Assembly (NCBI GenBank): GCA_022705365.1
Contig: JAKJEP010000012.1
Span: 1-8,983, forward strand
DNA: 8,983 nt
Direction of reading: 5' to 3'
Origin: Planctomycetota bacterium
GTDB lineage: Bacteria; Planctomycetota; Phycisphaerae; Sedimentisphaerales; SM23-30
Shown here: positions 1 to 6,844 of the stretch, piece after piece
Layout: each line of letters begins with the position of its first letter
Position numbering within the stretch: position 1 is the first letter of the stretch
The notes under the pieces: model-generated
Database searches by the model: none
What the model was told of the DNA's origin: nothing
Seen by the model: only the letters and a program-made list of their open reading frames with translations
Made by a program: the position numbers and the translations under genes

Positions 1-2229
1 AAAGTAAAGCTGTCAACCGATGAGGCGGGGTATCAGGGCCTGCGGGTCCGGATTATGGCCGACGGGCAGGAGGAGTTATCCCAGGAGAGCGGCCTGGCGG
101 TGGTGGTAAAACCGCAGTTGTATCCGAAATGCGATCCAGACAGTTATTTTGGCACCTGCACCGCTGACCTCGGCCCGGAATCCATGTTCCGGCTGGGCTG
201 TAGTGCGGTCCAGTATCCGGCGGTATGGAAATATTTCGAGACCAATCCGGATGAATACCACTGGAGCTGGATTCCGGGGGCCTGCCGGGAGGTGAAAGAA
301 CGGGGTGGCCGCCTGCTTTTGAAGCTTCAGCCGCGTCCGCCGGACTGGGCCGCCTGGAAGGTGGAAGGCAAGCCGAATCTGGCCGGGTATCCCTCGCCGG
401 AGCATATGCAGGACTGGCAGGATTTCGTGCATGATGTGGTGGAACAGGTCAAGGGGGATATTTATAGAATTGAGGTGGATAATGAGCCGGATCTGAGCGA
501 GTGGCTGCATCCGGGCCTGACGCTGGAGGAGGGAGCGGAATTGTATTATCAACTGCTCAAGGCCGCCTATGCCGGGGCCAAAACGGCCGATCCGAATTGC
601 GTAGTCGCCGGGCTGGGCGTCAGCGGCAGCGATTACCACGGCGGCTTGAAATTCTGCCGTGCGGTCCTGGAGAAAGACCCGAAGCTGGTCGATTTATTCT
701 CCGGCCATCCGTATGCGTTTGTGCGCTATTACGGACCGGATCAGAAGCCGACCGGCCCGGAAGAAAACGGCCAGGCGGCCCTCTGTCAGGCCGCCTTTGA
801 GATGCTGGAGGAATTCGGCAAACCCCGGCGGATGTGGATCGGCGAGCTGGGCTGGGCCTTGAATGTAAATTCGCCGGTGCTGAGCGACTATTCGCTGGAT
901 TTTGCCGCCACGGTCGCCCAGTCGCTGATGATTGGGTATGTCAGCGGGGTGGAAACATATCTCTGGTTTTCCCAGTATGGCTGCAACGAGGGTGGACATG
1001 AATATGGCCTGTTTCGTGGTCGGCCTGCCTATGCCCTGCCAGCCGCCTGTGCGTATTCCACCTGTGCCCGCATGATCGACCGGACCACCGTAGCCGGCCC
1101 CGTCAATCTGGGTGGGAATATTCGTGCCTGGCGTTTTGACGGCAACCGGCAGGATCAATCAGTAATGGCTCTGTGGACCGTTGCAGGATCGGCACGGCTG
1201 GTCTGCCAGTTACCGTCGGATGCCCGGATCGTGAATTCTTTCGGTCGAAACCTGCCTACCGCTAAAACAGTGGAACTGGACCTGGGTCGAATGCCGGTTT
1301 ATATTGCCGTTCCCCTTTCTCAGGCGAAGGAACTGGCCGAAAAAATTGCTCAGGCGGAACTGAAGGTAAAAGATCCCTTGAAACTCAACCATGCCTATCT
1401 GGCCAGCCGCCAGGAACTGCATATCGTGATTTCCAATCAGATTAACAAAGATATTTCCGTCCGGCTGCAGGTAGCGAACCAGAAGAAATCCTTCGTAATT
1501 AAACCCGGAACCGAAAATGTACCAATAACGTTGCGTAATGCCCCAACCGGCGACCTGGACATTCAGGTTGATTCAGAATTTGGTCGGCAGACGAAAACGC
1601 TGACAGTCGATCTTCTGCCGATCAACTATCTAAAAACAATTCATATTGACGGCGACGTGGGCGAAATGGAGGCCTTGAAGCCGATGGTCCTCACCGAGCG
1701 AAGGGATGTCCTGCCCGCCGATCCCGGAATCCCCTGGAGTGGCCCGGAGGATCTGAGTGTCCGCGCCTGGCTGGGCTATGATGCGGAGAATCTCTATTTC
1801 GCCGCCCGGATTACCGATGATACCCATGTTGTGGACCGGGAGGATTATATCGGCTTCTGGGAGTCGGACAGCATTCAGTTGGCTTTGGATCCGGAAAATG
1901 ATTCACAGAATGATTATAATAGAGATGATGTTGAAATCGGCCTGGTGTCAGGCAAGGATCAGGTTCTGGTTTATATGACTGCTCCCGACCGCAAACCAAT
2001 CACTGCCCAGGCCAGCATAAAACGGACAGGCACCGAGACGGTTTATGAGGCCGCGATTCCCTGGGGAGAGTTGGGTATCGAACCGCCGCAACCGGGCAAA
2101 GTCATGGCGCTCAATTTCATAGTAAATGATAATGACGGCCAGGGCCGCTTATATTGGATGGGCTTAACTCCCGGCATTGCCGAAGGCAAAAATCCGGGTA
2201 GGTACTGCCAGTGGGTATTCGGAAAATAG
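1..2229 (+). CDS. Clan GH-A-like glycoside hydrolase with C-terminal family-9-like carbohydrate-binding domain (5' partial)
   Basis: The frame is open from base 1, so the true start lies upstream; the first internal ATG is at 55 and residues are numbered from it. Residues about 25-340 look like a TIM-barrel retaining glycosidase of clan GH-A. A Trp-rich strand (WSW, about 70) is followed by the acid/base motif VDNEP with E144, then SGHPY with H218, then the nucleophile motif WIGELGW with E264. Residues about 345-520 look like beta-sandwich linker domains. Residues about 529-724 begin IHIDGD and contain AWLGYDAENLYFAARITDD, DSIQLALDP and YEAAIPWGELG, the hallmarks of a CBM9/DOMON-like domain. 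The few residues before the ATG (EAGYQGLRVRI) suggest a further N-terminal beta domain, so the full protein is larger and probably exported. It likely hydrolyses a polysaccharide outside the cytoplasm; family number and substrate cannot be read. The stop is TAG, followed by a hairpin terminator. Confidence 0.85.
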   Translation, partial: KVKLSTDEAGYQGLRVRIMADGQEELSQESGLAVVVKPQLYPKCDPDSYFGTCTADLGPESMFRLGCSAVQYPAVWKYFETNPDEYHWSWIPGACREVKERGGRLLLKLQPRPPDWAAWKVEGKPNLAGYPSPEHMQDWQDFVHDVVEQVKGDIYRIEVDNEPDLSEWLHPGLTLEEGAELYYQLLKAAYAGAKTADPNCVVAGLGVSGSDYHGGLKFCRAVLEKDPKLVDLFSGHPYAFVRYYGPDQKPTGPEENGQAALCQAAFEMLEEFGKPRRMWIGELGWALNVNSPVLSDYSLDFAATVAQSLMIGYVSGVETYLWFSQYGCNEGGHEYGLFRGRPAYALPAACAYSTCARMIDRTTVAGPVNLGGNIRAWRFDGNRQDQSVMALWTVAGSARLVCQLPSDARIVNSFGRNLPTAKTVELDLGRMPVYIAVPLSQAKELAEKIAQAELKVKDPLKLNHAYLASRQELHIVISNQINKDISVRLQVANQKKSFVIKPGTENVPITLRNAPTGDLDIQVDSEFGRQTKTLTVDLLPINYLKTIHIDGDVGEMEALKPMVLTERRDVLPADPGIPWSGPEDLSVRAWLGYDAENLYFAARITDDTHVVDREDYIGFWESDSIQLALDPENDSQNDYNRDDVEIGLVSGKDQVLVYMTAPDRKPITAQASIKRTGTETVYEAAIPWGELGIEPPQPGKVMALNFIVNDNDGQGRLYWMGLTPGIAEGKNPGRYCQWVFGK

Positions 2230-2288
2230 TTCCATCCGCTCCATTCAGAAATCAGGCCTGGAATTTTCAATCCACGCAAAGTAAAAAT

Positions 2289-2319
2289 GCCCGCTGACCA
2301 CTCAATCGGATCAGCGGGC
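2289..2319. terminator. Bidirectional intrinsic terminator
   Basis: A perfect 9-bp GC-rich stem (GCCCGCTGA at 2289-2297 with TCAGCGGGC at 2311-2319) encloses a 13-nt loop. On the plus strand it is followed by TTTGGTTTG, 60 bp after the glycosidase stop. On the minus strand the same hairpin is followed by ATTTTTAC. It can therefore end the glycosidase transcript and also a leftward transcript, the candidate small RNA. The minus-strand U-tract is the better one. Confidence 0.75.
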
Positions 2320-2451
2320 TTTGGTTTGTGCCGCTCACCATGCCGCCGCGAAAACCTCTTCTTCCCGCAATCTTCAGCCTTCTGTGTTCGGCATGGTGCA
2401 AAACCTCTGCCTGACCAAACCTAATCAGGCACCGCACATCATCGCTTTTCT
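2289..2451 (-). ncRNA. Candidate structured small RNA, possibly a divergent stand-alone 5S rRNA
   Basis: This is a leftward unit bounded by a sigma70-like promoter and a strong terminator. Between them the minus strand is rich in pairing: GCCTGA/TCAGGC (2425-2430 with 2409-2414), a perfect 10-bp arm CACCATGCCG/CGGCATGGTG (2389-2398 with 2336-2345), and an inner hairpin (2362-2368 with 2348-2354, two G-U pairs). Bases 2396 to 2379 read CCATGCCGAACACAGAAG, which differs at one position from E. coli 5S rRNA bases 37-54 as I remember that sequence. A possible closing stem GTGCC/GGCAC (2432-2428 with 2332-2328) encloses 105 nt and puts this motif at the same distance from the 5' end as in 5S rRNA. 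Against 5S: helix II and III pairing is poor, the 3' half is about 15 nt short, and the 10-bp arm would sequester loop C. No open reading frame of note lies here. It could be a true short 5S, a 5S-derived pseudogene, or an unrelated RNA. Confidence 0.42.
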
Positions 2452-2457
2452 ATTTAT

Positions 2458-2486
2458 ATTATACACCCGAAAAGGCAATAAGCCAA
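2458..2486 (-). promoter_or_regulatory. Sigma70-like promoter of the candidate small RNA
   Basis: On the minus strand TTGGCT (2486-2481) is followed after exactly 17 nt by a consensus TATAAT (2463-2458). The predicted start is near 2451. The -10 element is perfect and the -35 matches in its TTG part. Directly upstream (2488-2505) lies the near-palindrome TGTGAC-N6-GTCATA, a possible regulator site. No protein-coding start follows, which is why the promoter is assigned to an RNA. Confidence 0.45.
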
Positions 2487-2809
2487 ATGTGACGCCAGTG
2501 TCATACCCAGGCCGCATAACTCACAGACTTTCGATTTTCAGCGGTCTTTTTGCCGTCTTCTTCGTTCTTTTCGCTTTCTTCCGGCGGAAAACAGCCATCT
2601 GATTTTGTATTTAGCGGACGTGTAAAATCAGATATTTTTTCCCCTAACGCTTCCTCCGGATCGATAATTCAGCAGAGAAAGCCTAAGAGCCTTACAACGG
2701 ACGTTCCCTACCCTGGAACCTGGTATGCAATTTCATTCGCTGATATTTCTGGTATTTCTGGTCTTTTCTTTGGCGGGTGGATTTTTGCCCGGCGCAGCGC
2801 TAATGGCCG
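2487..2809. other. Intergenic stretch without a convincing gene
   Basis: No ORF here has homology I recognise. It holds the near-palindrome at 2488-2505, a hairpin with T-run at 2597-2640, a 25-codon minus-strand ORF at 2521-2598 coding for a Lys/Arg-rich peptide without a visible Shine-Dalgarno site, and a 35-codon plus-strand ORF at 2725-2832 that reads like a hydrophobic N-terminus. The plus-strand ORFs at 2321-2602 and 2550-2840 have implausible composition and are probably not genes. Confidence 0.5.
2597..2640 (+). terminator. Hairpin followed by T-run, terminator-like
   Basis: A perfect 10-bp inverted repeat, ATCTGATTTT (2597-2606) and AAAATCAGAT (2624-2633), can be extended inward by G-U pairs and is followed on the plus strand by ATTTTTT. 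The stem is AT-rich, so it is weaker than the terminator at 2289-2319. No plus-strand gene precedes it after that terminator, so it may be a relic, the end of an unseen transcript, or a regulatory palindrome. Confidence 0.4.
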
Positions 2810-3343
2810 TTACCGGGGAACGGTTCCAGTGAATCGATAAAGCAGAAAACCGCGGTTTTTGTCGTGGGCGATCAGGTGGAAATCGTCTGGATGGGCGGCA
2901 ATAATCCGGTTGAGCTGGTGATTGGATGGATCCCGGAGTGCGGTTGGCGGGGCGGGTTCCGACAGGACCAAGACGGACCCGAAGTGCCCTTCAGCAATCC
3001 GGTTTATCGTATCGTCGGGGCTGGCTGCTGGGGAGCGGATTATCCTGCCGCTGGCCAGGTGGAGAATCGACTGGTTGCTGCACAAAACCGGTTCGTTCAC
3101 ATCCTTCTGCTCGGCCAGCCACTGGCCCATACGATAATAGCACTGATAACCGAGCAGCATGGGTTCCCGGCTGGTGATCAGGCGGTGTTCCAATGCGGCA
3201 TACCCGGCGAAATAAAGCCATCCGATCCCTAGATAGACCAGCAGGAAAGCGATGGATATCCAATTTTTTCGAGAGGCGTCGCGGTCCAGCAGTGCCAGTG
3301 CCCAGACACTCCAACAGGCATAGCCCACGTCCGAATGGCACAA
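2810..3343 (-). pseudogene. Truncated GT39-like membrane glycosyltransferase (C-terminal third only)
   Basis: The 177-residue frame is collinear with residues about 391-567 of the intact glycosyltransferase at 5081-6784. In the best block (residues 48-101 here, 438-491 there) I count 33 identities in 54 without gaps, including LEHR, REPML, GYQ, YY, WL and PVLC. One or two hydrophobic segments (about 9-20 and 30-47) precede a soluble C-terminal domain. The N-terminal part with the catalytic Asp and most membrane helices is absent. The only start is a TTG directly after an in-frame TAA, without a Shine-Dalgarno site, and it lies inside a non-coding direct repeat. No internal stop has accumulated, so the loss may be fairly recent or the fragment may still be expressed. 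The divergence rules out a fresh copy of the neighbouring gene. An active short protein is less likely than a remnant. Confidence 0.7.
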
Positions 3344-3449
3344 TTATAATGGGGATGGGTGGTGAAAGTGGAGGAAGACACGGCTGGCACAGCCGTGGCA
3401 CAATTATGTGGGATGGGGGATGAAGATGGAGGAAGAGAACGGCTGGCAA
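3336..3449. repeat. Imperfect 59-bp tandem direct repeat with internal palindrome
   Basis: Two copies start with the identical 12-mer TGGCACAATTAT (3336-3347 and 3396-3407). Both continue with G-rich sequence, TGGAGGAAGA (3369-3378 and 3427-3436) and CGGCTGGCA (3381-3389 and 3440-3448), at offsets of 58-60 bp. The junction carries a perfect palindrome CACGGCT-GGCAC-AGCCGTG (3379-3397). The array fills the gap between the radical SAM stop and the truncated glycosyltransferase, whose homology ends inside the first copy. From memory, palindromes of this CACGGCT type recur in planctomycete intergenic DNA; that is unverified here. Confidence 0.75.
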
Positions 3450-3461
3450 TCAGCGGAGGCG

Positions 3462-4841
3462 CTAGGTGTTCATGACGGCGCGGAGGCCACGTACGGAGTC
3501 GAGGAGGCTGACCAGGTGACGGAGGCGGGCGACGCGGCGGACGAGGTATTGGGGGCGGAGGAAGAATTTGCGATAGGCCCGCTGATAGAATTCGTGAATC
3601 TGTTCCCGGGAGACGGTGGGCAGTTTCATGACGGGGTTGGCAAAATCATATTCGTCCCAGTTTTCGGTGGTCAGCAGGCCGCGGGCTTTGGCCCATTGGA
3701 ACATGTCCGTGCCGGGGAAGGGAGTGGCGATATTGAAGATGGCGACATCGGTGTTCAGCTCGATGGCGAAATCGAGGGTCTGCCGCATGGATTCGAGGGT
3801 TTCGCCGGGATTGCCGAGCATATAAGCGGCGCGGACGTCGATGCCGGCCTTTTTGGTGATGGCGACGGCGCAACGGGCCTTATCGAGGTCCGCGCGTTTA
3901 CCGACGTTGGCCAGGATTTCTGGGCTAGCGGATTCGATACCGTACATGATCTGGTGACAGCCGTGGGCTTTCATGTCGTCCAGGAGCAACTGGTCAATGG
4001 TATCGACGCGGCTAAAGCAGCTCCAGGTCAAATTCACATGCAGTTCTTCGAGCCGCTGGCAGAAGGCGTGGACCTCTTTTTTGAAGACGGTGAAGGTGTC
4101 GTCGTAGAAGCAGATTTCCTTGATACCGTAGGTGTCCTGCAGATGCTTGACCTCTTCGGCGACTTTACGGCCGGAACGGACGCGGAGTTTATTGCCGAAG
4201 ATACGATAACAGAAGGTACAGCGGCCCGGGCATCCGCGGGTGGCCAGCATGGAAACGGCAGGCAGGCGTTTGGCGGCTCCGGCGGAGGGATAATATTTGT
4301 CCATCGGCAAGAGGTGGTAGGCCGGCATGGGCAGGGAATCCAAATCCTCGATGAGAATCTGGTCGGGATTGTGGATGATTTGGTTATCCTGGCGATAGGA
4401 GATGCCGCGAATTTCGGCGAAGGGCTTATGGGCGGCCAGTTCGGTGATCGTAATCTCGCCTTCGCCGCGTACCACGACATCGACGGCCGGTTCGGCGAGG
4501 GTTTCTTCCGGCAGGACCGTGGGATGGACCCCGCCCATCACCAGGCGACAGGCGGGCCACAGGCGGCGGGCCTGACGGGCGATTGCCAGGGCGTTGCTGA
4601 TGATGGGAGTGGTGGCGGTGATGCCCACCAGATCAAACTGGCCAAGCTGGGCAAGTGCGTCTGCGATATGATCCAGGGGCAGACGTTCGGCATGGGCGTC
4701 GCAGATGAGTACCTGGTGGCCCTGTTTTTCCAGTACGGAAGCCATCCAGGCCAGACCCAGCGGTGGCATAACACAGGCGATATTTTTCCAGACGTTCCCA
4801 TCGCGTTTTACCCAGGGGGGATTGACAAACAAGATACGCAT
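3462..4841 (-). CDS. B12-binding domain radical SAM protein
   Basis: The protein has 459 residues from the chosen ATG. Residues about 1-140 form a cobalamin-binding domain: MRILFVNPPW, PPLGLAWMASVL (26-38), CDAHAE (47-52) in the place of the DxHxxG loop, GGVHPT (103-108) and VRGEGE (124-129). The radical SAM core follows, with the [4Fe-4S] motif C204-x3-C208-x2-C211 (TRGCPGRCTFCYR), then FYDDTF, GIESASPEIL and MLGNPGET. The C-terminal tail is basic. Such enzymes use SAM and often methylcobalamin for methylations or rearrangements, frequently on lipids, sugars or secondary metabolites; the substrate cannot be deduced. The DxHxxG His/Gly arrangement is not fully kept, as in several BchE-type members. 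The start was chosen because AAAGGA sits 7 nt upstream; ATGs at 4844, 4862 and 4865 are alternatives. It diverges from the glycosyltransferase at 5081. The long plus-strand frame over it is an antisense shadow. Confidence 0.88.
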   Translation of the reverse strand: MRILFVNPPWVKRDGNVWKNIACVMPPLGLAWMASVLEKQGHQVLICDAHAERLPLDHIADALAQLGQFDLVGITATTPIISNALAIARQARRLWPACRLVMGGVHPTVLPEETLAEPAVDVVVRGEGEITITELAAHKPFAEIRGISYRQDNQIIHNPDQILIEDLDSLPMPAYHLLPMDKYYPSAGAAKRLPAVSMLATRGCPGRCTFCYRIFGNKLRVRSGRKVAEEVKHLQDTYGIKEICFYDDTFTVFKKEVHAFCQRLEELHVNLTWSCFSRVDTIDQLLLDDMKAHGCHQIMYGIESASPEILANVGKRADLDKARCAVAITKKAGIDVRAAYMLGNPGETLESMRQTLDFAIELNTDVAIFNIATPFPGTDMFQWAKARGLLTTENWDEYDFANPVMKLPTVSREQIHEFYQRAYRKFFLRPQYLVRRVARLRHLVSLLDSVRGLRAVMNT

Positions 4842-4848
4842 CATTCGG

Positions 4849-4856
4849 TCCTTTCC
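4849..4856 (-). promoter_or_regulatory. Shine-Dalgarno site deciding the radical SAM start
   Basis: The minus strand reads GGAAAGGA here, followed by CCGAATG and then the ATG at 4841-4839. Spacing is 7 nt to that ATG and 4 nt to the overlapping one at 4844-4842. The upstream ATGs at 4865 and 4862 would put this site inside the coding region. The protein family also starts naturally with MRILFVNPP. Confidence 0.6.
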
Positions 4857-5080
4857 GTCCATCATGTTCTTATTGCAACACCCATTCCATCGGAAAAAGA
4901 AAAGGCCGACTAAACGATACGATGTGAATAATCGTTACAACCGTGCCGATCCGCAGAAAAGAACCTTTTTTGGGGAAATAAAAACCGGAGGTGTGTTTTT
5001 ATCGGACCAGGCCAGCCCAGGCAGAGCATATAGATCCGCGATAAAGAATTCGAGCGAATCAGGCCGATAACAAAAGGGAT

Positions 5081-6784
5081 ATGCCTGATGTAACCAGCAG
5101 AAAGTACCTGATACCGATCGCAGGGATTACCCTGGGCCTGTATGTTTGCGGGCTGAGCAGCCAGTACAAGCTGACGCCGGACAGCAGCGAATATGTAGGA
5201 ACGGCAGAATCGCTGGTAGAGGGGCATGGCCTAGAGTTTAATCATGTCCGCGGGAGTAAATTTCCTCCGCTGTTTGCCCTGTCGATGGCGGGGGTAACCG
5301 GACTGCTGGGGCAGGACGAAGTGCCGATCCTGTTGATGAAACTGCTGCAAACGGTGCTGGCGGTTTTGCTGGCGGTCGGGACCTGGCGGCTGGCCGGGAA
5401 ATTTGTTTCGGCCAACCTGGCCAGGCTGACGGGGCTTCTGGTGCTGACCAATATTACGGTATTTCAGCATACGGTGTATATACTGTCGGATATGCTGTAT
5501 GCATGCCTGACGATCTGGTCGATCCTGCTACTGGAAGAGAGCCAGACCGAAGGGAAAGGAAAGTGGATCGGCGGTTTGCTGCTGGCAAGCCTGGCCTGGC
5601 TCACGCGATCGGTCGGATTGACGTTGGCGGGAGCCATTTTTATGTGGTCACTGACAAGTACCCGAACCAAATCCGGCTGGCGAAAATATGCCCTGGCCGC
5701 CCTGATGCCGGTGTTCGTCGCGCTGCCGTGGCTGTGGTGGAGGCTGTCGTTCCCGACGGGAGGTCTGGGGTACATGGAATACTGGATGGAAATAACCGGC
5801 CAGAAGACGCTGGCCGGGATCCTCGTTAATCGGCTCAGCGAAATGGTACCCATTCTGCTGATGCGGATAACGCAAATTGTACTGAATATTGAAAGCAGGC
5901 AGTTCCACTGGTACTTCCAAATACCTGTGCTGATCGTTATCCTGACGGGATATGCCGTTTCCTGGCAAAAGAAGCCGCGGCTGCTGTCATGGTACCTGTT
6001 GTTGTATATGACGGTTATGAGTGTCTGGTTCGATCAGGGGACGCGATTCTACCTGCCGGTGCTGCCGGGGTTATTGATTTTCGCGGTGCTGGGGCTGGAC
6101 GCCTTGCGGCTGAAACTTACGGCACTCTCCGAAATTCGAAAGGAGATCTTCACTGTTTTGGGATTGCTGGTTATGTGCCTACCGCTGTGGGCGGGTATTT
6201 TTTCCGGCGGCCGGATGGCCCCGATGGAACTGGTACGGACCGGAGGTATTTATTGTTTGCCGGCCCTGGTTGTACTGGTGCTGATGCTAAGCAATCGTAT
6301 TGCCCGGATATCCCGTTCCGTGATACGGCAGATTGCCGTCCTGGGTTTTTTGGGCCTGTATGTTCTGATCCAATGGGGATATACCGGGACTTATGCCCTG
6401 CTGGAGCACCGTGTCCTTCGCAACCGCGAACCCATGTTAATGGGATACCAGAGGTATTATCAGATGGGGTTATGGCTGAAAGAGCACCGGGATATCCCCG
6501 CACCAGTCCTTTGCAGATACTCATCCATCGTGCACCTGGTATCCGGTCAAATCACGTGCCAACCCCAATTGACCGCCCTGGGCAATTACCAGATGTTCCA
6601 ATCCGGACAGGCAAAATCGTTGATGGTACTGCGTCAACCCGAATTGGCCGGCCCGAATTATGGGATTGATCTGGAAATAGATCTGATTCAACAACTGCTC
6701 GATGCCTATGGGGACAATTTCAGGATGATAAGCCTGCCTGACAACGAACGCACGTACCTGGTTTACGAGTATGCGGGAAAGTGA
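5081..6784 (+). CDS. GT39/ArnT-like polytopic membrane glycosyltransferase
   Basis: The protein has 567 residues and roughly ten hydrophobic segments (about 9-27, 82-101, 112-132, 137-152, 162-188, 203-221, 255-270, 279-295, 301-316, 325-340, 356-373, 388-405, 415-433). After the first helix comes TPDSSEYVGTAESL, with D34 in the place of the catalytic acidic residue of GT-C enzymes. KFPPLF (60-65) and TRFYLPVLPGLL (321-332) match the PPL and RY-LP-P signatures of the PMT_2/GT39 group. These enzymes transfer a sugar from a polyprenyl phosphate to a protein, lipid or glycan on the outer face of the inner membrane. The soluble C-terminal domain (about 434-567) is shared with the truncated copy at 2810-3343. 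No in-frame alternative upstream start exists after the TAA at 5042; AAAAGGGA lies only one base before the ATG, so initiation may be weak. The acceptor is unknown. Confidence 0.82.
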   Translation: MPDVTSRKYLIPIAGITLGLYVCGLSSQYKLTPDSSEYVGTAESLVEGHGLEFNHVRGSKFPPLFALSMAGVTGLLGQDEVPILLMKLLQTVLAVLLAVGTWRLAGKFVSANLARLTGLLVLTNITVFQHTVYILSDMLYACLTIWSILLLEESQTEGKGKWIGGLLLASLAWLTRSVGLTLAGAIFMWSLTSTRTKSGWRKYALAALMPVFVALPWLWWRLSFPTGGLGYMEYWMEITGQKTLAGILVNRLSEMVPILLMRITQIVLNIESRQFHWYFQIPVLIVILTGYAVSWQKKPRLLSWYLLLYMTVMSVWFDQGTRFYLPVLPGLLIFAVLGLDALRLKLTALSEIRKEIFTVLGLLVMCLPLWAGIFSGGRMAPMELVRTGGIYCLPALVVLVLMLSNRIARISRSVIRQIAVLGFLGLYVLIQWGYTGTYALLEHRVLRNREPMLMGYQRYYQMGLWLKEHRDIPAPVLCRYSSIVHLVSGQITCQPQLTALGNYQMFQSGQAKSLMVLRQPELAGPNYGIDLEIDLIQQLLDAYGDNFRMISLPDNERTYLVYEYAGK

Positions 6785-6844
6785 AGTGGTCGGGTCGGCC
6801 CATTTTGATGCACATGTTTTTGCGGCACGAATGACCGGTTCCGC

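Noticed and set aside
2379..2450. SRP (4.5S) or RNase P RNA in the small-RNA interval
   Set aside because: GGTCAGG and ACAGAAGGCT are reminiscent of those RNAs, but the SRP GGAA tetraloop/AGCAG element and the RNase P GAGGAAAGTCC element are absent.
2321..2602. 93-codon plus-strand ORF in the intergenic region
   Set aside because: It has no ribosome site, implausible composition, and overlaps the candidate small RNA and a hairpin; the hydrophobic end is the complement of Lys-rich codons.
3408..4913. Long plus-strand frame of about 500 codons over the radical SAM gene
   Set aside because: It is the antisense shadow of a protein with clear B12 and CxxxCxxC motifs; its own translation is Gly/Asp/Glu-rich without a recognisable domain.
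4913..4936. AACGAT/ATCGTT inverted repeat in the divergent intergenic region as an operator
   Set aside because: The arms are only 6 bp with a 12-nt gap and no promoter could be placed around them; chance is a sufficient explanation.
6785..6844. Shared terminator between the convergent glycosyltransferase and ettA
   Set aside because: Only 3-bp stems (GGGTCGGCCC) with no T-run were found; not enough to call a terminator.
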